From the IMG/VR virus record IMGVR_UViG_3300003937_000051, positions 1 to 26,382 of that record: a DNA stretch of 26,382 nucleotides. One strand, 5' to 3'. The translations under genes were made by a program, and so were the position numbers. Under the pieces are notes generated by a model that saw only the letters and a program-made list of their open reading frames with translations, made no database searches and had not been told where the DNA came from. Origin of the DNA: a virus. Shown in pieces: positions 1-6,458 of this stretch. Every line of letters begins with the position of its first letter. The stretch's first letter is position 1.

Positions 1-1314
1 TATGAGGGATTCTTGTTTGAAGTAACTGCTAAAAGAACGTCGGGGGTAGAAAACTTTTTAAGCCAATTGGTTTATTTGAATCAAAGTAATTATGAGTATT
101 CAAATCCTAAGCCGTTTATATTAGGTGAAACTCTTTGGTCGAAGTATATTAATTTAAAAGTACCTACACTTGTAAACCAAAACGCAGAGTTCAACGATAG
201 ATTTTATGGTGATGGAACTTTAGGTTCAAGTGATCTAGATACTACTTCTAATTACGGAATTAGATTTGCACTATTAGATAGTTTAAGAACTATTGAGGGG
301 TTTGATTATGTGTACACTGGAGAAGAGAATGTTTTTACAGTTTCAAGAGAAGATGAATTTGCTGATTTTACAGTTGTAGTTGAAGACGCAACAGACGGAG
401 ATTACTTTAATATCTATGGAGAGAAAGATAATTCAATCAATAATTTTGAAGGACATATATTAAATAGAATACAAACATCATCAGATGATATTGTAGTTAT
501 TTACGATGTAGATGTTTTTGAGCAAATAGGAACTGCCCAGATTAAATCATATACTACTCAGTTTACACAATATGAAGATTTTAATACACCTTTAAAGTTT
601 AGACCTGTAATTAATCAGGCTAATATTGCAGTTAATTTTTCTATTGAGGTAACAATGAGAATTTACAACCAAACAGATAATACACAAATTGTAAAGAGAG
701 CTAGCTTAACGGTAGATCAAGCTGCTAAGTACGGTAAAAAATTAAACTCATTAAAGATTGACAATCCAAATATATTAACTGAAGTTTACAATATACTACC
801 TAGCCTAGCTGCTAATAAAGTTATATCTGGTTTTATTACTGACAATTTACCAAGGTCTGTTAAAACAGTACCTGCATTTGTTGAAAGGCATAATGTAATT
901 GCTAGTTCTGCTAAAGTTAATTTAGTTGGTGCTGGTGATAATCCAATCATAAAAGATGTTGAAGAATTTGATACAACTGATTTTGTGAACGAAGGCGATT
1001 TATCTATTAGTATTCCTCCTTTTGCTTCTTATTACAAGTTTGCTATTGCAAAGAAAAGGGGAGATGATTTTGAAATGATTTCTTTTGAAAATGCTGAAAG
1101 AGTTATACTTACATTTAGCGACGGAGCTACTAAATTAAAATTCAATCATGTCTATAATAAAGATATTGATATGGGTAAAGGCGAAGTTCTATTTACAGTT
1201 AATGAGGCTAATGCGACTAGTATTAGAGGTATGCAAACAGACTCTTTTTATATAAGTATTGATAATGGAACAGAAGAAACTATGATTACTAAAGGTAAAT
1301 TTACTATTGGATAA
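1..1314 (+). CDS. Tail/baseplate-type structural protein, 5'-truncated by window edge
   Basis: The reading frame is open from base 1 (Tyr-Glu-Gly-Phe before the first possible TTG at 13), so the true start lies upstream and at least 437 residues are present. I do not recognise the family firmly. The sequence is rich in beta-strand-like Val/Ile/Thr/Phe alternation with few Cys, and the last ~100 residues (ending in a K-G-K-F-T-I-G strand) resemble the beta-sandwich layout of phage baseplate or upper-fin domains. The stop overlaps the start of a tail-tube-like gene by one base (TAATG), so the two are translationally coupled and probably belong to the same tail structure. A late virion role is inferred from position and composition only; a baseplate wedge or tail-associated protein is as plausible as a fibre-linked one. 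Confidence 0.5.
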   Translation, partial: YEGFLFEVTAKRTSGVENFLSQLVYLNQSNYEYSNPKPFILGETLWSKYINLKVPTLVNQNAEFNDRFYGDGTLGSSDLDTTSNYGIRFALLDSLRTIEGFDYVYTGEENVFTVSREDEFADFTVVVEDATDGDYFNIYGEKDNSINNFEGHILNRIQTSSDDIVVIYDVDVFEQIGTAQIKSYTTQFTQYEDFNTPLKFRPVINQANIAVNFSIEVTMRIYNQTDNTQIVKRASLTVDQAAKYGKKLNSLKIDNPNILTEVYNILPSLAANKVISGFITDNLPRSVKTVPAFVERHNVIASSAKVNLVGAGDNPIIKDVEEFDTTDFVNEGDLSISIPPFASYYKFAIAKKRGDDFEMISFENAERVILTFSDGATKLKFNHVYNKDIDMGKGEVLFTVNEANATSIRGMQTDSFYISIDNGTEETMITKGKFTIG

Positions 1315-1865
1315 TGATTTTAAATAGCAGAAATAACGCATACGATTTTAGATTCCCTAGGAAGTTTATTCCAGAAGAGGTTGCTAACAAGTATAAGAAA
1401 TATTTGAATAGAATTCCTGGTGGACTTTTAGCAGAACCGATTGATTTTGTAAATTATTCTATTCAAGGGCTTAATATTCCCGGTGTTTCTTTTGACCCAA
1501 TTACTCAAGCAGATAACGACGGTACAGTAAGAAATCATAGAGGAGCAGTCCCTATTCAAAATACTATAAATAAAGAATTTACAGTGACATTCCAGTTACT
1601 AGATGGTTTTGTTAACTATTGGATAATGATGGACACTTTACTTTATTATTATGCTAGATCTACTAGGCAGGCTTATATAGAACCGATGACTCTAAGGATT
1701 TTAGATGCAGAAGGTGCTTCAGTGGCTTACATGGAATTCAGCGGTATTATTATGAATTCAATAAACGAATTAAACCTAAACATGGCAGAAAACGTATCTG
1801 ATTTTAGTACGTTTGAATGTACATTTTTCTATAACAAGTTTAACTTGAGATTAGAAATAGATTAA
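1314..1865 (+). CDS. Tail tube-like protein (gp19/gp54-type fold suspected)
   Basis: This 183-residue protein has the size of a T4 gp19 tail tube subunit (about 163). It shows a typical order of elements: a short N-terminal arm, a 'hydrophobic-Pro-Gly-Val' strand near residues 52-60, a strongly alternating strand (residues 88-97, KEFTVTFQLL), an aromatic helix (NYWIMMDTLLYYY) and a final pair of strands ending the chain. That pattern is shared by gp19-like tube proteins and by baseplate tube proteins gp48/gp54, so I cannot tell a tube subunit from a tube initiator or cap. It starts on the ATG overlapping the previous stop by one base. No homology search was possible; the call comes from the fold-like pattern and the tail context. 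Confidence 0.45.
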   Translation: MILNSRNNAYDFRFPRKFIPEEVANKYKKYLNRIPGGLLAEPIDFVNYSIQGLNIPGVSFDPITQADNDGTVRNHRGAVPIQNTINKEFTVTFQLLDGFVNYWIMMDTLLYYYARSTRQAYIEPMTLRILDAEGASVAYMEFSGIIMNSINELNLNMAENVSDFSTFECTFFYNKFNLRLEID

Positions 1866-1868
1866 TAA

Positions 1869-1877
1869 GATATATAA
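1869..1877 (+). promoter_or_regulatory. GATATATAA motif, candidate late-promoter box
   Basis: GATATATAA lies directly before the ATG at 1881. The same or a one-base variant precedes genes at 3556, 8002, 12946, 17525 and 25351. It resembles the T4 late promoter box TATAAATA. Here only three bases separate it from the ATG, which is too close for a normal leader, so a role in translation start or chance AT-richness is possible. Confidence 0.3.
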
Positions 1878-1880
1878 ACT

Positions 1881-2258
1881 ATGAAAGATACTAAAACATT
1901 TAATCAATACTTAGTTGAGCAAAAGCTAACTGAGACTGATATGAAACTTTTAACAGAGAGCCTACAGTCTGAATGGACTAAAGATTTAGAAGATAAAGTT
2001 GATTTTGCTTTAGAGCAATTTGTACAACAATATCAAAACGAAGATGGTTCTTTTGATTTAGATAGATTAGAAGAGGGTATCGTTAATGAAGGACTTTTAG
2101 GTTCTATCTTTGGCGGTCTTGCAGGTTTTGCTTTAGGAAAATCTGTTGGTAAGATGCTTGCTAAAGTTCTTGGTATTCAAAAAGGTGTTTTCTACGATTT
2201 ATTAACCTCCCGTTTAGTTGGCGCTGCCTTAGGTGCTGCAATGGGTAAAAGAATCTAA
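1881..2258 (+). CDS. Small leader-bearing virion protein with glycine-zipper C-terminus
   Basis: The 125-residue product begins with a T4 capsid-targeting-like leader (M1-K-D-T-K-T-F-N-Q-Y-L-V-E13), in which the Glu sits at residue 13 as in several other proteins of this window. An acidic, helical middle part follows. A second candidate protease site, I-V-N-E70, sits just before a Gly/Ala-rich hydrophobic tail (residues 71-125) with repeated small-x3-small spacing and scattered Lys/Arg, typical of a glycine zipper or membrane-active helix pair. Cleavage at E70 would free a 55-residue basic hydrophobic peptide. I do not recognise a named family. The location between tail genes and later genes, together with the leader, suggests a packaged internal protein; membrane action on DNA entry is speculative. 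Confidence 0.6.
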   Translation: MKDTKTFNQYLVEQKLTETDMKLLTESLQSEWTKDLEDKVDFALEQFVQQYQNEDGSFDLDRLEEGIVNEGLLGSIFGGLAGFALGKSVGKMLAKVLGIQKGVFYDLLTSRLVGAALGAAMGKRI

Positions 2259-2259
2259 A

Positions 2260-2931
2260 TTGAATTTAGTTACAGTTGACTTCTCGCTTAATTCCCCTGG
2301 TATTTGTATCTGGCAGTCTGATACGAACAGGTATCACTTTATCTCATATCTTAAACCCAATTCCGGCACAAAAGCCGAACAGCGAAGACAAGAAGAAATA
2401 GAGGCATTTTCAGATGTTTCTTTAATACACCAGCCCGATTGGAAAGCTTCAGTTGGAGATTATTCTAAAAACGAGTTTGCTAAAATAATAAGATATAAGA
2501 CTACAGCTGAACACCTCATTAAATTAATTACAGGGATTACACAAACCACAGAAGATTATCATATAGCATTTGAGGGTTCGTCTTATGGATCTAAGATGGG
2601 AACTAATAATATTATTGATATGGCAGCAGGTGCAGCTATATTAAAAGAACAAATGATTTCAAAACTCGAGGTCAAAAATTTACTGACCGTTGCACCTACT
2701 ACTATTAAGAAACATGCTGGTAAAGGGAATATGAATAAAGCAGCTCTTTGGATGGCATTCTTAAATAATGTATGTGAATCTCCTGAGTTAGCTAACAGTC
2801 CTCTATATAAATATTGTGTCTCTGAAATTGGTGAGGTTAAAAAGGTGCCAAAGCCGTTTGATGATCTAGTCGATGCTTGGTTTCTTAATCATTACCTAGC
2901 CGCTAAACTTGGGGAAAATTTGCCAGACTAA
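2260..2931 (+). CDS. RuvC/RNase H-like endonuclease (Holliday-junction resolvase type)
   Basis: The fold is ribonuclease H-like. A first strand VTVDFSLNSPG carries Asp7 with the Ser-x-x-Ser/Gly turn typical of RuvC; a second strand IAFEGSSYG carries Glu105; a Pro-x-Thr-x-Lys-Lys-x-x-Gly-x-Gly stretch matches the RuvC substrate loop; and the last helix FDDLVDAWFLNHYL supplies Asp residues near 201-205. Together these give the four acidic metal ligands of a RuvC-type resolvase. The start chosen is TTG at 2260, one base after the upstream stop, because the catalytic strand then begins at residue 2. A GTG at 2233 would add nine residues that overlap the upstream gene. T4 itself uses the unrelated endonuclease VII (gp49), so this protein probably replaces it in resolving branched replication DNA before packaging. 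Confidence 0.72.
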   Translation: MNLVTVDFSLNSPGICIWQSDTNRYHFISYLKPNSGTKAEQRRQEEIEAFSDVSLIHQPDWKASVGDYSKNEFAKIIRYKTTAEHLIKLITGITQTTEDYHIAFEGSSYGSKMGTNNIIDMAAGAAILKEQMISKLEVKNLLTVAPTTIKKHAGKGNMNKAALWMAFLNNVCESPELANSPLYKYCVSEIGEVKKVPKPFDDLVDAWFLNHYLAAKLGENLPD

Positions 2932-2980
2932 CCAAATCTCTGCTTCAAGCCCCATCTGATACTAATCTCTGCTTACAGAC

Positions 2981-3022
2981 TTAAGGCCAACATTCCAGAA
3001 CCTTATCTGGCTTTGACCTTAA
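2981..3022. other. Two-part imperfect hairpin in the 2932-3107 gap
   Basis: TTAAGGCCAA (2981-2990) pairs with TTGACCTTAA (3013-3022) with one mismatch, and inside it CCAGA (2995-2999) pairs with TCTGG (3006-3010). A direct repeat of AATCTCTGCTT lies just upstream. The stretch sits between convergent genes and holds no gene that I can support. It may stabilise 3' ends or terminate transcription, but it has no U-run. Confidence 0.4.
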
Positions 3023-3059
3023 AGACATTACTTATATGCTAGTTCCCAGAAAAGGTTTC

Positions 3060-3089
3060 AAAAAGATTCAACAAATCTACAATCTTTTT
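3060..3089. terminator. Possible bidirectional terminator, AT-only stem
   Basis: AAAAAGATT (3060-3068) and AATCTTTTT (3081-3089) form a perfect 9-bp stem around a 12-base loop, with T-runs at the 3' side on both strands. It lies between the + strand nuclease gene and the - strand gene ending at 3108. The stem has only one G-C pair, so its strength is doubtful. Confidence 0.35.
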
Positions 3090-3107
3090 TAACAAGGCCA
3101 ATTCTGG

Positions 3108-3398
3108 TTAGCAGTATGAGTTAATTTTGTCCATTTGCTCTTTCCAATGTTTTGCAACATTTTTAGAAAACTGCTCTTCAGGATGATTAAATGAGTACCA
3201 AAGGTCTTGGATATTAATAGGACCAGCTCCACCAATCTTGTTTTCAATCCATTCACAGAACGCGTAGAGCGAGTCTGCTTCATCGATGTATAAACTCTCA
3301 TAAACATAATGATAACCCTCTGTAAAGCTTCCAGTGGTCTTAGCCCCCATTAAAAGGAGGTCTTTATTTCTTTCCGATAGATTTAATTTTGTATTCAT
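3108..3398 (-). CDS. Small early protein of unknown function (96 aa)
   Basis: This is the only minus-strand gene that I accept here. The product is soluble, mildly acidic and rich in Trp/Tyr/Phe, with no signal peptide, membrane segment or motif that I recognise. It is accepted because a 60-bp element lies just upstream of its start (3412-3471, reverse orientation), 59/60 identical to an element that precedes the gene at 18733 on the other strand. An ORF in another frame of the same strand (3089-3307) has less natural composition and does not start next to the element. Small early phage genes often target host functions, but nothing in this sequence says which. Confidence 0.6.
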   Translation of the reverse strand: MNTKLNLSERNKDLLLMGAKTTGSFTEGYHYVYESLYIDEADSLYAFCEWIENKIGGAGPINIQDLWYSFNHPEEQFSKNVAKHWKEQMDKINSYC

Positions 3399-3411
3399 AT
3401 ATTTTATCTTT

Positions 3412-3471
3412 TAATTACAGTACTAATATACGAAAAATAACTGACATAAAAAAATCTAGAGGCAATTATTT
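3412..3471 (-). promoter_or_regulatory. 60-bp conserved promoter-like element, copy B
   Basis: Read on the minus strand this is 59/60 identical to 18674-18733 on the plus strand; the only difference is A/G in the ATGTC[A/G]TT segment. It ends 13 bases before the ATG of the minus-strand gene. The core is AT-rich (TTTTTTTATG, then TATTTTTCGTATATTAG) with near matches to the Bacteroidetes -7 box TAnnTTTG. Conservation over a whole 60-bp block, immediately upstream of a gene in both places, argues for an early promoter recognised by host RNA polymerase. Confidence 0.65.
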
Positions 3472-3517
3472 TGCAAAAAAGTTATTAACATATTATGAAG
3501 AAACAAATTAAAAAAGA

Positions 3518-3526
3518 GATATATAA
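3518..3526 (+). promoter_or_regulatory. GATATATAA motif, candidate late-promoter box
   Basis: Exact GATATATAA, 29 bases before the ATG at 3556, a spacing that fits a -10 element with a short untranslated leader. It shares this motif with sites before 1881, 8002, 12946 (variant), 17525 (variant) and 25351. Confidence 0.4.
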
Positions 3527-3555
3527 TAAGTATAATAAACAATAACTACAGTGAT

Positions 3556-3750
3556 ATGTTGATAACAGCGGATTACTTTCGTCTCAGCGGAATACTCAAT
3601 AAAATGGTGGCAGCGAACCAGATCACGACTAAAGAGCGTGAGGAGTTACTACACAAATCAGGGCTGATTAAGCAAGAGGACGGCAGATGGAAGGAAATAC
3701 CCACAGACCCAAGGTCTGGGAACTCTCCAGCTATTTTGACATTAGACTGA
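3556..3750 (+). CDS. Small hypothetical protein (64 aa)
   Basis: The product has a helical N-terminal part with a possible two-helix turn (residues 5-40, charged Lys/Arg/Glu pattern) and a short Pro-rich tail. No family is recognised. Its base composition is visibly richer in G and C than its neighbours (for example CTCAGCGG, GAGCGTGAGG), which hints at a different origin or selection. A candidate late-promoter box lies 29 bases upstream. A short hairpin, CAGACC-caa-GGTCTG (3704-3718), falls within its 3' end. The coding status is moderately supported by the ATG, spacing and amino-acid composition. Confidence 0.5.
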   Translation: MLITADYFRLSGILNKMVAANQITTKEREELLHKSGLIKQEDGRWKEIPTDPRSGNSPAILTLD

Positions 3751-3835
3751 AACTATTGTATATTGTACAACTATAAGGTAACGAAAGAACATTAAAGTAA
3801 TTTCAAGTATTAAACAATTAAACAATTTAAAAGTT

Positions 3836-4759
3836 ATGAGTGATTCATTTGACATTTTTAATTTAGGCGTGGAAGATGTGGAGACACACCAGCCTGAAAG
3901 AACTTCAACAAACGAAGTTTACAAACCAACTGCCGATGACGGCAAAGATGGAACGTATAAAGCATTAATCCGTTTTGTACCTAATCCAGAGAACCCAAGA
4001 AAATCTTTGGTTCAAAAATACGTACACTGGTTAACTAACTCTTCTGGAGATGGTAAACTAGTAGACTCACCTCAAACAATCGGAGAACACTGCCCTATTG
4101 CAGATGTATTCTGGAAGTTGAGAAAATCAGATTCTGCTGTAGACAGAAAAGCTTCTGAAAAGCTTAAGAGACGTCAACAGTATTATTCTCTTATTAAGAT
4201 CATTAAAGATCCACAGAATCCAGAAATGGAAGGTACTTACAAAGTATTCAAATTTGGATATAAGATTAAAGAGAAGATTGATTCTGAGTTGAAGCCAGAC
4301 TTTGGTGAACCAACACAAGTATTCGACCTATTCGAAGGAAAGAACTTCGAGCTTGTAATTACAAGACAAGGTGAATATAACAACTACGATAAATCTAAAT
4401 TCTCTTCTAATACGGCTGCTATTTTAATGGGCGATGCTCCAGCAGAAAGAACGAAAGAGACTATGAGTGCTATCAAAGAAGAATTAGAGAATGCACCATC
4501 TTTAGCACAATACGACTACAAAGCGTGGGACGAAGACACGAGAGCCTTTGTAAACAATGTATTGAGAATGTATCTTAATCCAGGTGATGATATTGCAGCA
4601 GTAACTTCTGCTCCAAAATCTGCTCCAGCTCCAAAGGCGAAAGTAACTGAAACTGCAACTGCAGGTTCTGCTGCGCCAACAAAAGCTGAAGCTCCTGCTG
4701 AAAGTAAGGTAACTACAGATGATGATTTAGATTCTTTCTTAGATGACCTCAACATCTAA
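3836..4759 (+). CDS. 32: ssDNA-binding protein, T4 gp32 type, without zinc site
   Basis: The 307-residue protein coats single-stranded DNA at the replication fork and during recombination. Matching T4 gp32 features are the OB-fold core with FVPNPENP, a segment resembling T4's [20 protein letters not shown] (here IKDPQNPEMEGTYKVFKFG), the ...NYDKSKF... strand, an Ala/Pro/Lys linker (residues 255-290) and a strongly acidic tail (DDDLDSFLDDL) that in T4 contacts partner proteins. T4 gp32 binds zinc through His64, Cys77, Cys87 and Cys90. Here only one Cys (C86) exists in the whole protein and the Cys90 position is Ala (CPIA), so the zinc ribbon is lost. The primase gene overlaps its 3' end by 17 bases, coupling their translation. 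Confidence 0.88.
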   Translation: MSDSFDIFNLGVEDVETHQPERTSTNEVYKPTADDGKDGTYKALIRFVPNPENPRKSLVQKYVHWLTNSSGDGKLVDSPQTIGEHCPIADVFWKLRKSDSAVDRKASEKLKRRQQYYSLIKIIKDPQNPEMEGTYKVFKFGYKIKEKIDSELKPDFGEPTQVFDLFEGKNFELVITRQGEYNNYDKSKFSSNTAAILMGDAPAERTKETMSAIKEELENAPSLAQYDYKAWDEDTRAFVNNVLRMYLNPGDDIAAVTSAPKSAPAPKAKVTETATAGSAAPTKAEAPAESKVTTDDDLDSFLDDLNI

Positions 4760-5822
4760 TAACATACAATTAACTGAAGAGCTTAAGAGTAGAATAAAAG
4801 TTGCACTCAAACAAGTTTGTGTAGAACATCACGCTACTCCTAACAAGCAGCTGCTTAAAGATATGCCAGGGCGAATAACCCTGGCATGTCCTTATTGCGG
4901 TGATTCACATGAAGATGATACCAAGAAACGTGGTAACATGTATTGGGACACGCTTCAGTATCATTGTTACAATTGTTCTCACCACACTAACCTACATACA
5001 TTTTTAAAAGACCATGAGGTAAGAATGCCTAACACTGGTGACTCCTTTACTATTATAGACTATATTAAAGAGAATAAGCAACAGGTTAGTCAAGAACAAG
5101 TATTACAAAACCAGTCACTTGCAAGCGTCCAAGAACTGGCATTAACTATAGATGAATTTAAACAAGTATTTGGCGCTAAAGAAATTGAGCCTGGAGAATG
5201 GATTTGGTTTCAGTTAAAAGAGAGACTATTACACACTAAAGCTAGTGAGTTTCTTTTTTCCCCAAAAGGTAATCGCCTTTGGATTCTAAACATGGGGATT
5301 AACGGGAAGATTATCGGCGCACAATCCAGAAGAATGAAAGGCTATGGGTCTAGGTATTTAACTTATGACCTACCAAAAATATATGAAGAGTGGAATAAAC
5401 CGCTAGAGTTAGAACCTGAGGTAATGACTAAACTAGCAAAGGCTTCTACTCTATTTGGAATTATGCAGGTTAATTTCCAACAACCAGTCACTCTATTCGA
5501 GGGACCGATTGATGCGAAGTTTATGCATAACTCTATTGCCCTAGCAACTGCCGGTAGATCGACAGAAGAATTTGATGAAATGGCGACAGTCAGATATATG
5601 TTTGATAATGATGCAACAGGTAAAAAGAAAATGATTGAGAAGCTAAAGAAGGGAAGACCAGTATTTATGTGGTCTAAATTTCTAGACGATTTTAAGCTAG
5701 ATACATATAATATCAAAGATCTAAACGACTTGATAAAAGTATGTTACAAGCAGAAGTCTACAGCTTGGAAACAAATAGAAAATTATTTCACATCAAGCGA
5801 TTTAGACTTATGGTACGTATAG
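4743..5822 (+). CDS. 61: DNA primase, T4 gp61 type
   Basis: This enzyme makes the short RNA primers for lagging-strand synthesis and would act with a gp41-type helicase. The N-terminal zinc-binding domain has CPYC (C49, C52) and CYNC (C75, C78). A TOPRIM core follows, with FEGPIDA (catalytic Glu) and the MFDNDATGKKK acidic motif that binds metal. The 359-residue length is close to T4 gp61 (342). The ATG lies inside the gp32 gene in another frame, and the 3' end overlaps the next small gene by 13 bases, so these replication genes form a tightly packed unit. An ORF on the opposite strand within it is a shadow. Confidence 0.88.
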   Translation: MTSTSNNIQLTEELKSRIKVALKQVCVEHHATPNKQLLKDMPGRITLACPYCGDSHEDDTKKRGNMYWDTLQYHCYNCSHHTNLHTFLKDHEVRMPNTGDSFTIIDYIKENKQQVSQEQVLQNQSLASVQELALTIDEFKQVFGAKEIEPGEWIWFQLKERLLHTKASEFLFSPKGNRLWILNMGINGKIIGAQSRRMKGYGSRYLTYDLPKIYEEWNKPLELEPEVMTKLAKASTLFGIMQVNFQQPVTLFEGPIDAKFMHNSIALATAGRSTEEFDEMATVRYMFDNDATGKKKMIEKLKKGRPVFMWSKFLDDFKLDTYNIKDLNDLIKVCYKQKSTAWKQIENYFTSSDLDLWYV

Positions 5823-6019
5823 AGGAAATGGAAGATAATATAGAGGACTTTTTTAAGGATAGTGACCGCTTTAAGAAGATGAGAATGCTAATTGATTTCG
5901 AGATGCCAGAGTTTAAAAATGATAATCCCGATATGAAATTTAGCAAACCTAAACTTAAGAAGGGCCAAAAGGCCGCAAAGTTTATTAAACCAGATAGGAA
6001 CAAACCGTCACTATTTTAA
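5810..6019 (+). CDS. Small acidic/basic hypothetical protein (69 aa)
   Basis: The product has an acidic N-terminal half (EEMEDNIEDFF) and a Lys-rich C-terminal half ending KPSLF. The preferred start is ATG 5810, which overlaps the primase stop; ATG 5828 is an alternative and has a GAGG-like sequence just before it. A longer in-frame start at 5741 would lie deep inside the primase gene and is less likely. The position between primase and uvsY suggests a replication or late-transcription accessory protein, and T4 gp33, the late co-activator, is a similarly small acidic protein ending in a hydrophobic tail. That similarity is too weak for a call. Confidence 0.55.
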   Translation: MVRIEEMEDNIEDFFKDSDRFKKMRMLIDFEMPEFKNDNPDMKFSKPKLKKGQKAAKFIKPDRNKPSLF

Positions 6020-6030
6020 TATAAAGATAA

Positions 6031-6453
6031 ATGAGTAACGATAAGATATTAGCACTAGATCAAAAATTAAGTGCACAGAGAAACGAATGGTCAGTCACCA
6101 TTAGAAACCTAGCACAAAGTCTGCGTAATCTAAACACAATGGAGGTTACTATTGCAGATGTGTTATCTTCTAGGCAGACCCTAGTAGATCAAATGGCATA
6201 TATAAATGTCAAAATAAAACAACAAAAGAAGGCTATTGCTGCTAGATACCGAGAAGCATATATTAGATACTATAATTATGACTATAAATTAGGTGAAAAG
6301 CAGAAAGAGAAATTCTTAGAGAATGACTTAGCAGATGATAATATGATTTTGTCACATTTAGAAAATCAAATGGATTGGCTAAGGGATTCCGTAAAAACAT
6401 TAGATAATATGGGCTTTGCTATTAGAAATAGACTGGCTCTAAAAGATCTATAA
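6031..6453 (+). CDS. uvsY: Recombination mediator protein UvsY
   Basis: UvsY loads the UvsX recombinase onto gp32-coated single-stranded DNA. The length (140) matches T4 UvsY (137). The C-terminal part follows the T4 order: a Tyr-rich YYNYDY segment, a 'Lys/Glu + Phe-Leu-Glu' helix, an LSADKD-like segment (here LADDNMILSHLE), and a final helix in which NMGFAIRNRL corresponds to T4's SRGFAIKHIQ. The N-terminus is helical, with no metal or nucleotide motif, as expected. It sits five bases before uvsW, and the two genes also neighbour each other in T4. The start ATG has an A-rich leader rather than a Shine-Dalgarno sequence. Confidence 0.75.
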   Translation: MSNDKILALDQKLSAQRNEWSVTIRNLAQSLRNLNTMEVTIADVLSSRQTLVDQMAYINVKIKQQKKAIAARYREAYIRYYNYDYKLGEKQKEKFLENDLADDNMILSHLENQMDWLRDSVKTLDNMGFAIRNRLALKDL

Positions 6454-6458
6454 AATCA

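Noticed and set aside
3089-3307. Alternative minus-strand ORF (72 aa) overlapping the 96-aa gene
   Set aside because: Its start is not placed next to the conserved promoter-like element, and composition looks like a shadow frame of the accepted gene.
3704-3718. CAGACC-caa-GGTCTG hairpin as a terminator
   Set aside because: It lies inside a coding frame and has no T-run after it.
4516-4755. Minus-strand 79-aa ORF with Ala/Val-rich, membrane-like sequence
   Set aside because: It is the complement of the Ala/Pro/Lys linker and acidic tail of gp32, which explains its composition.
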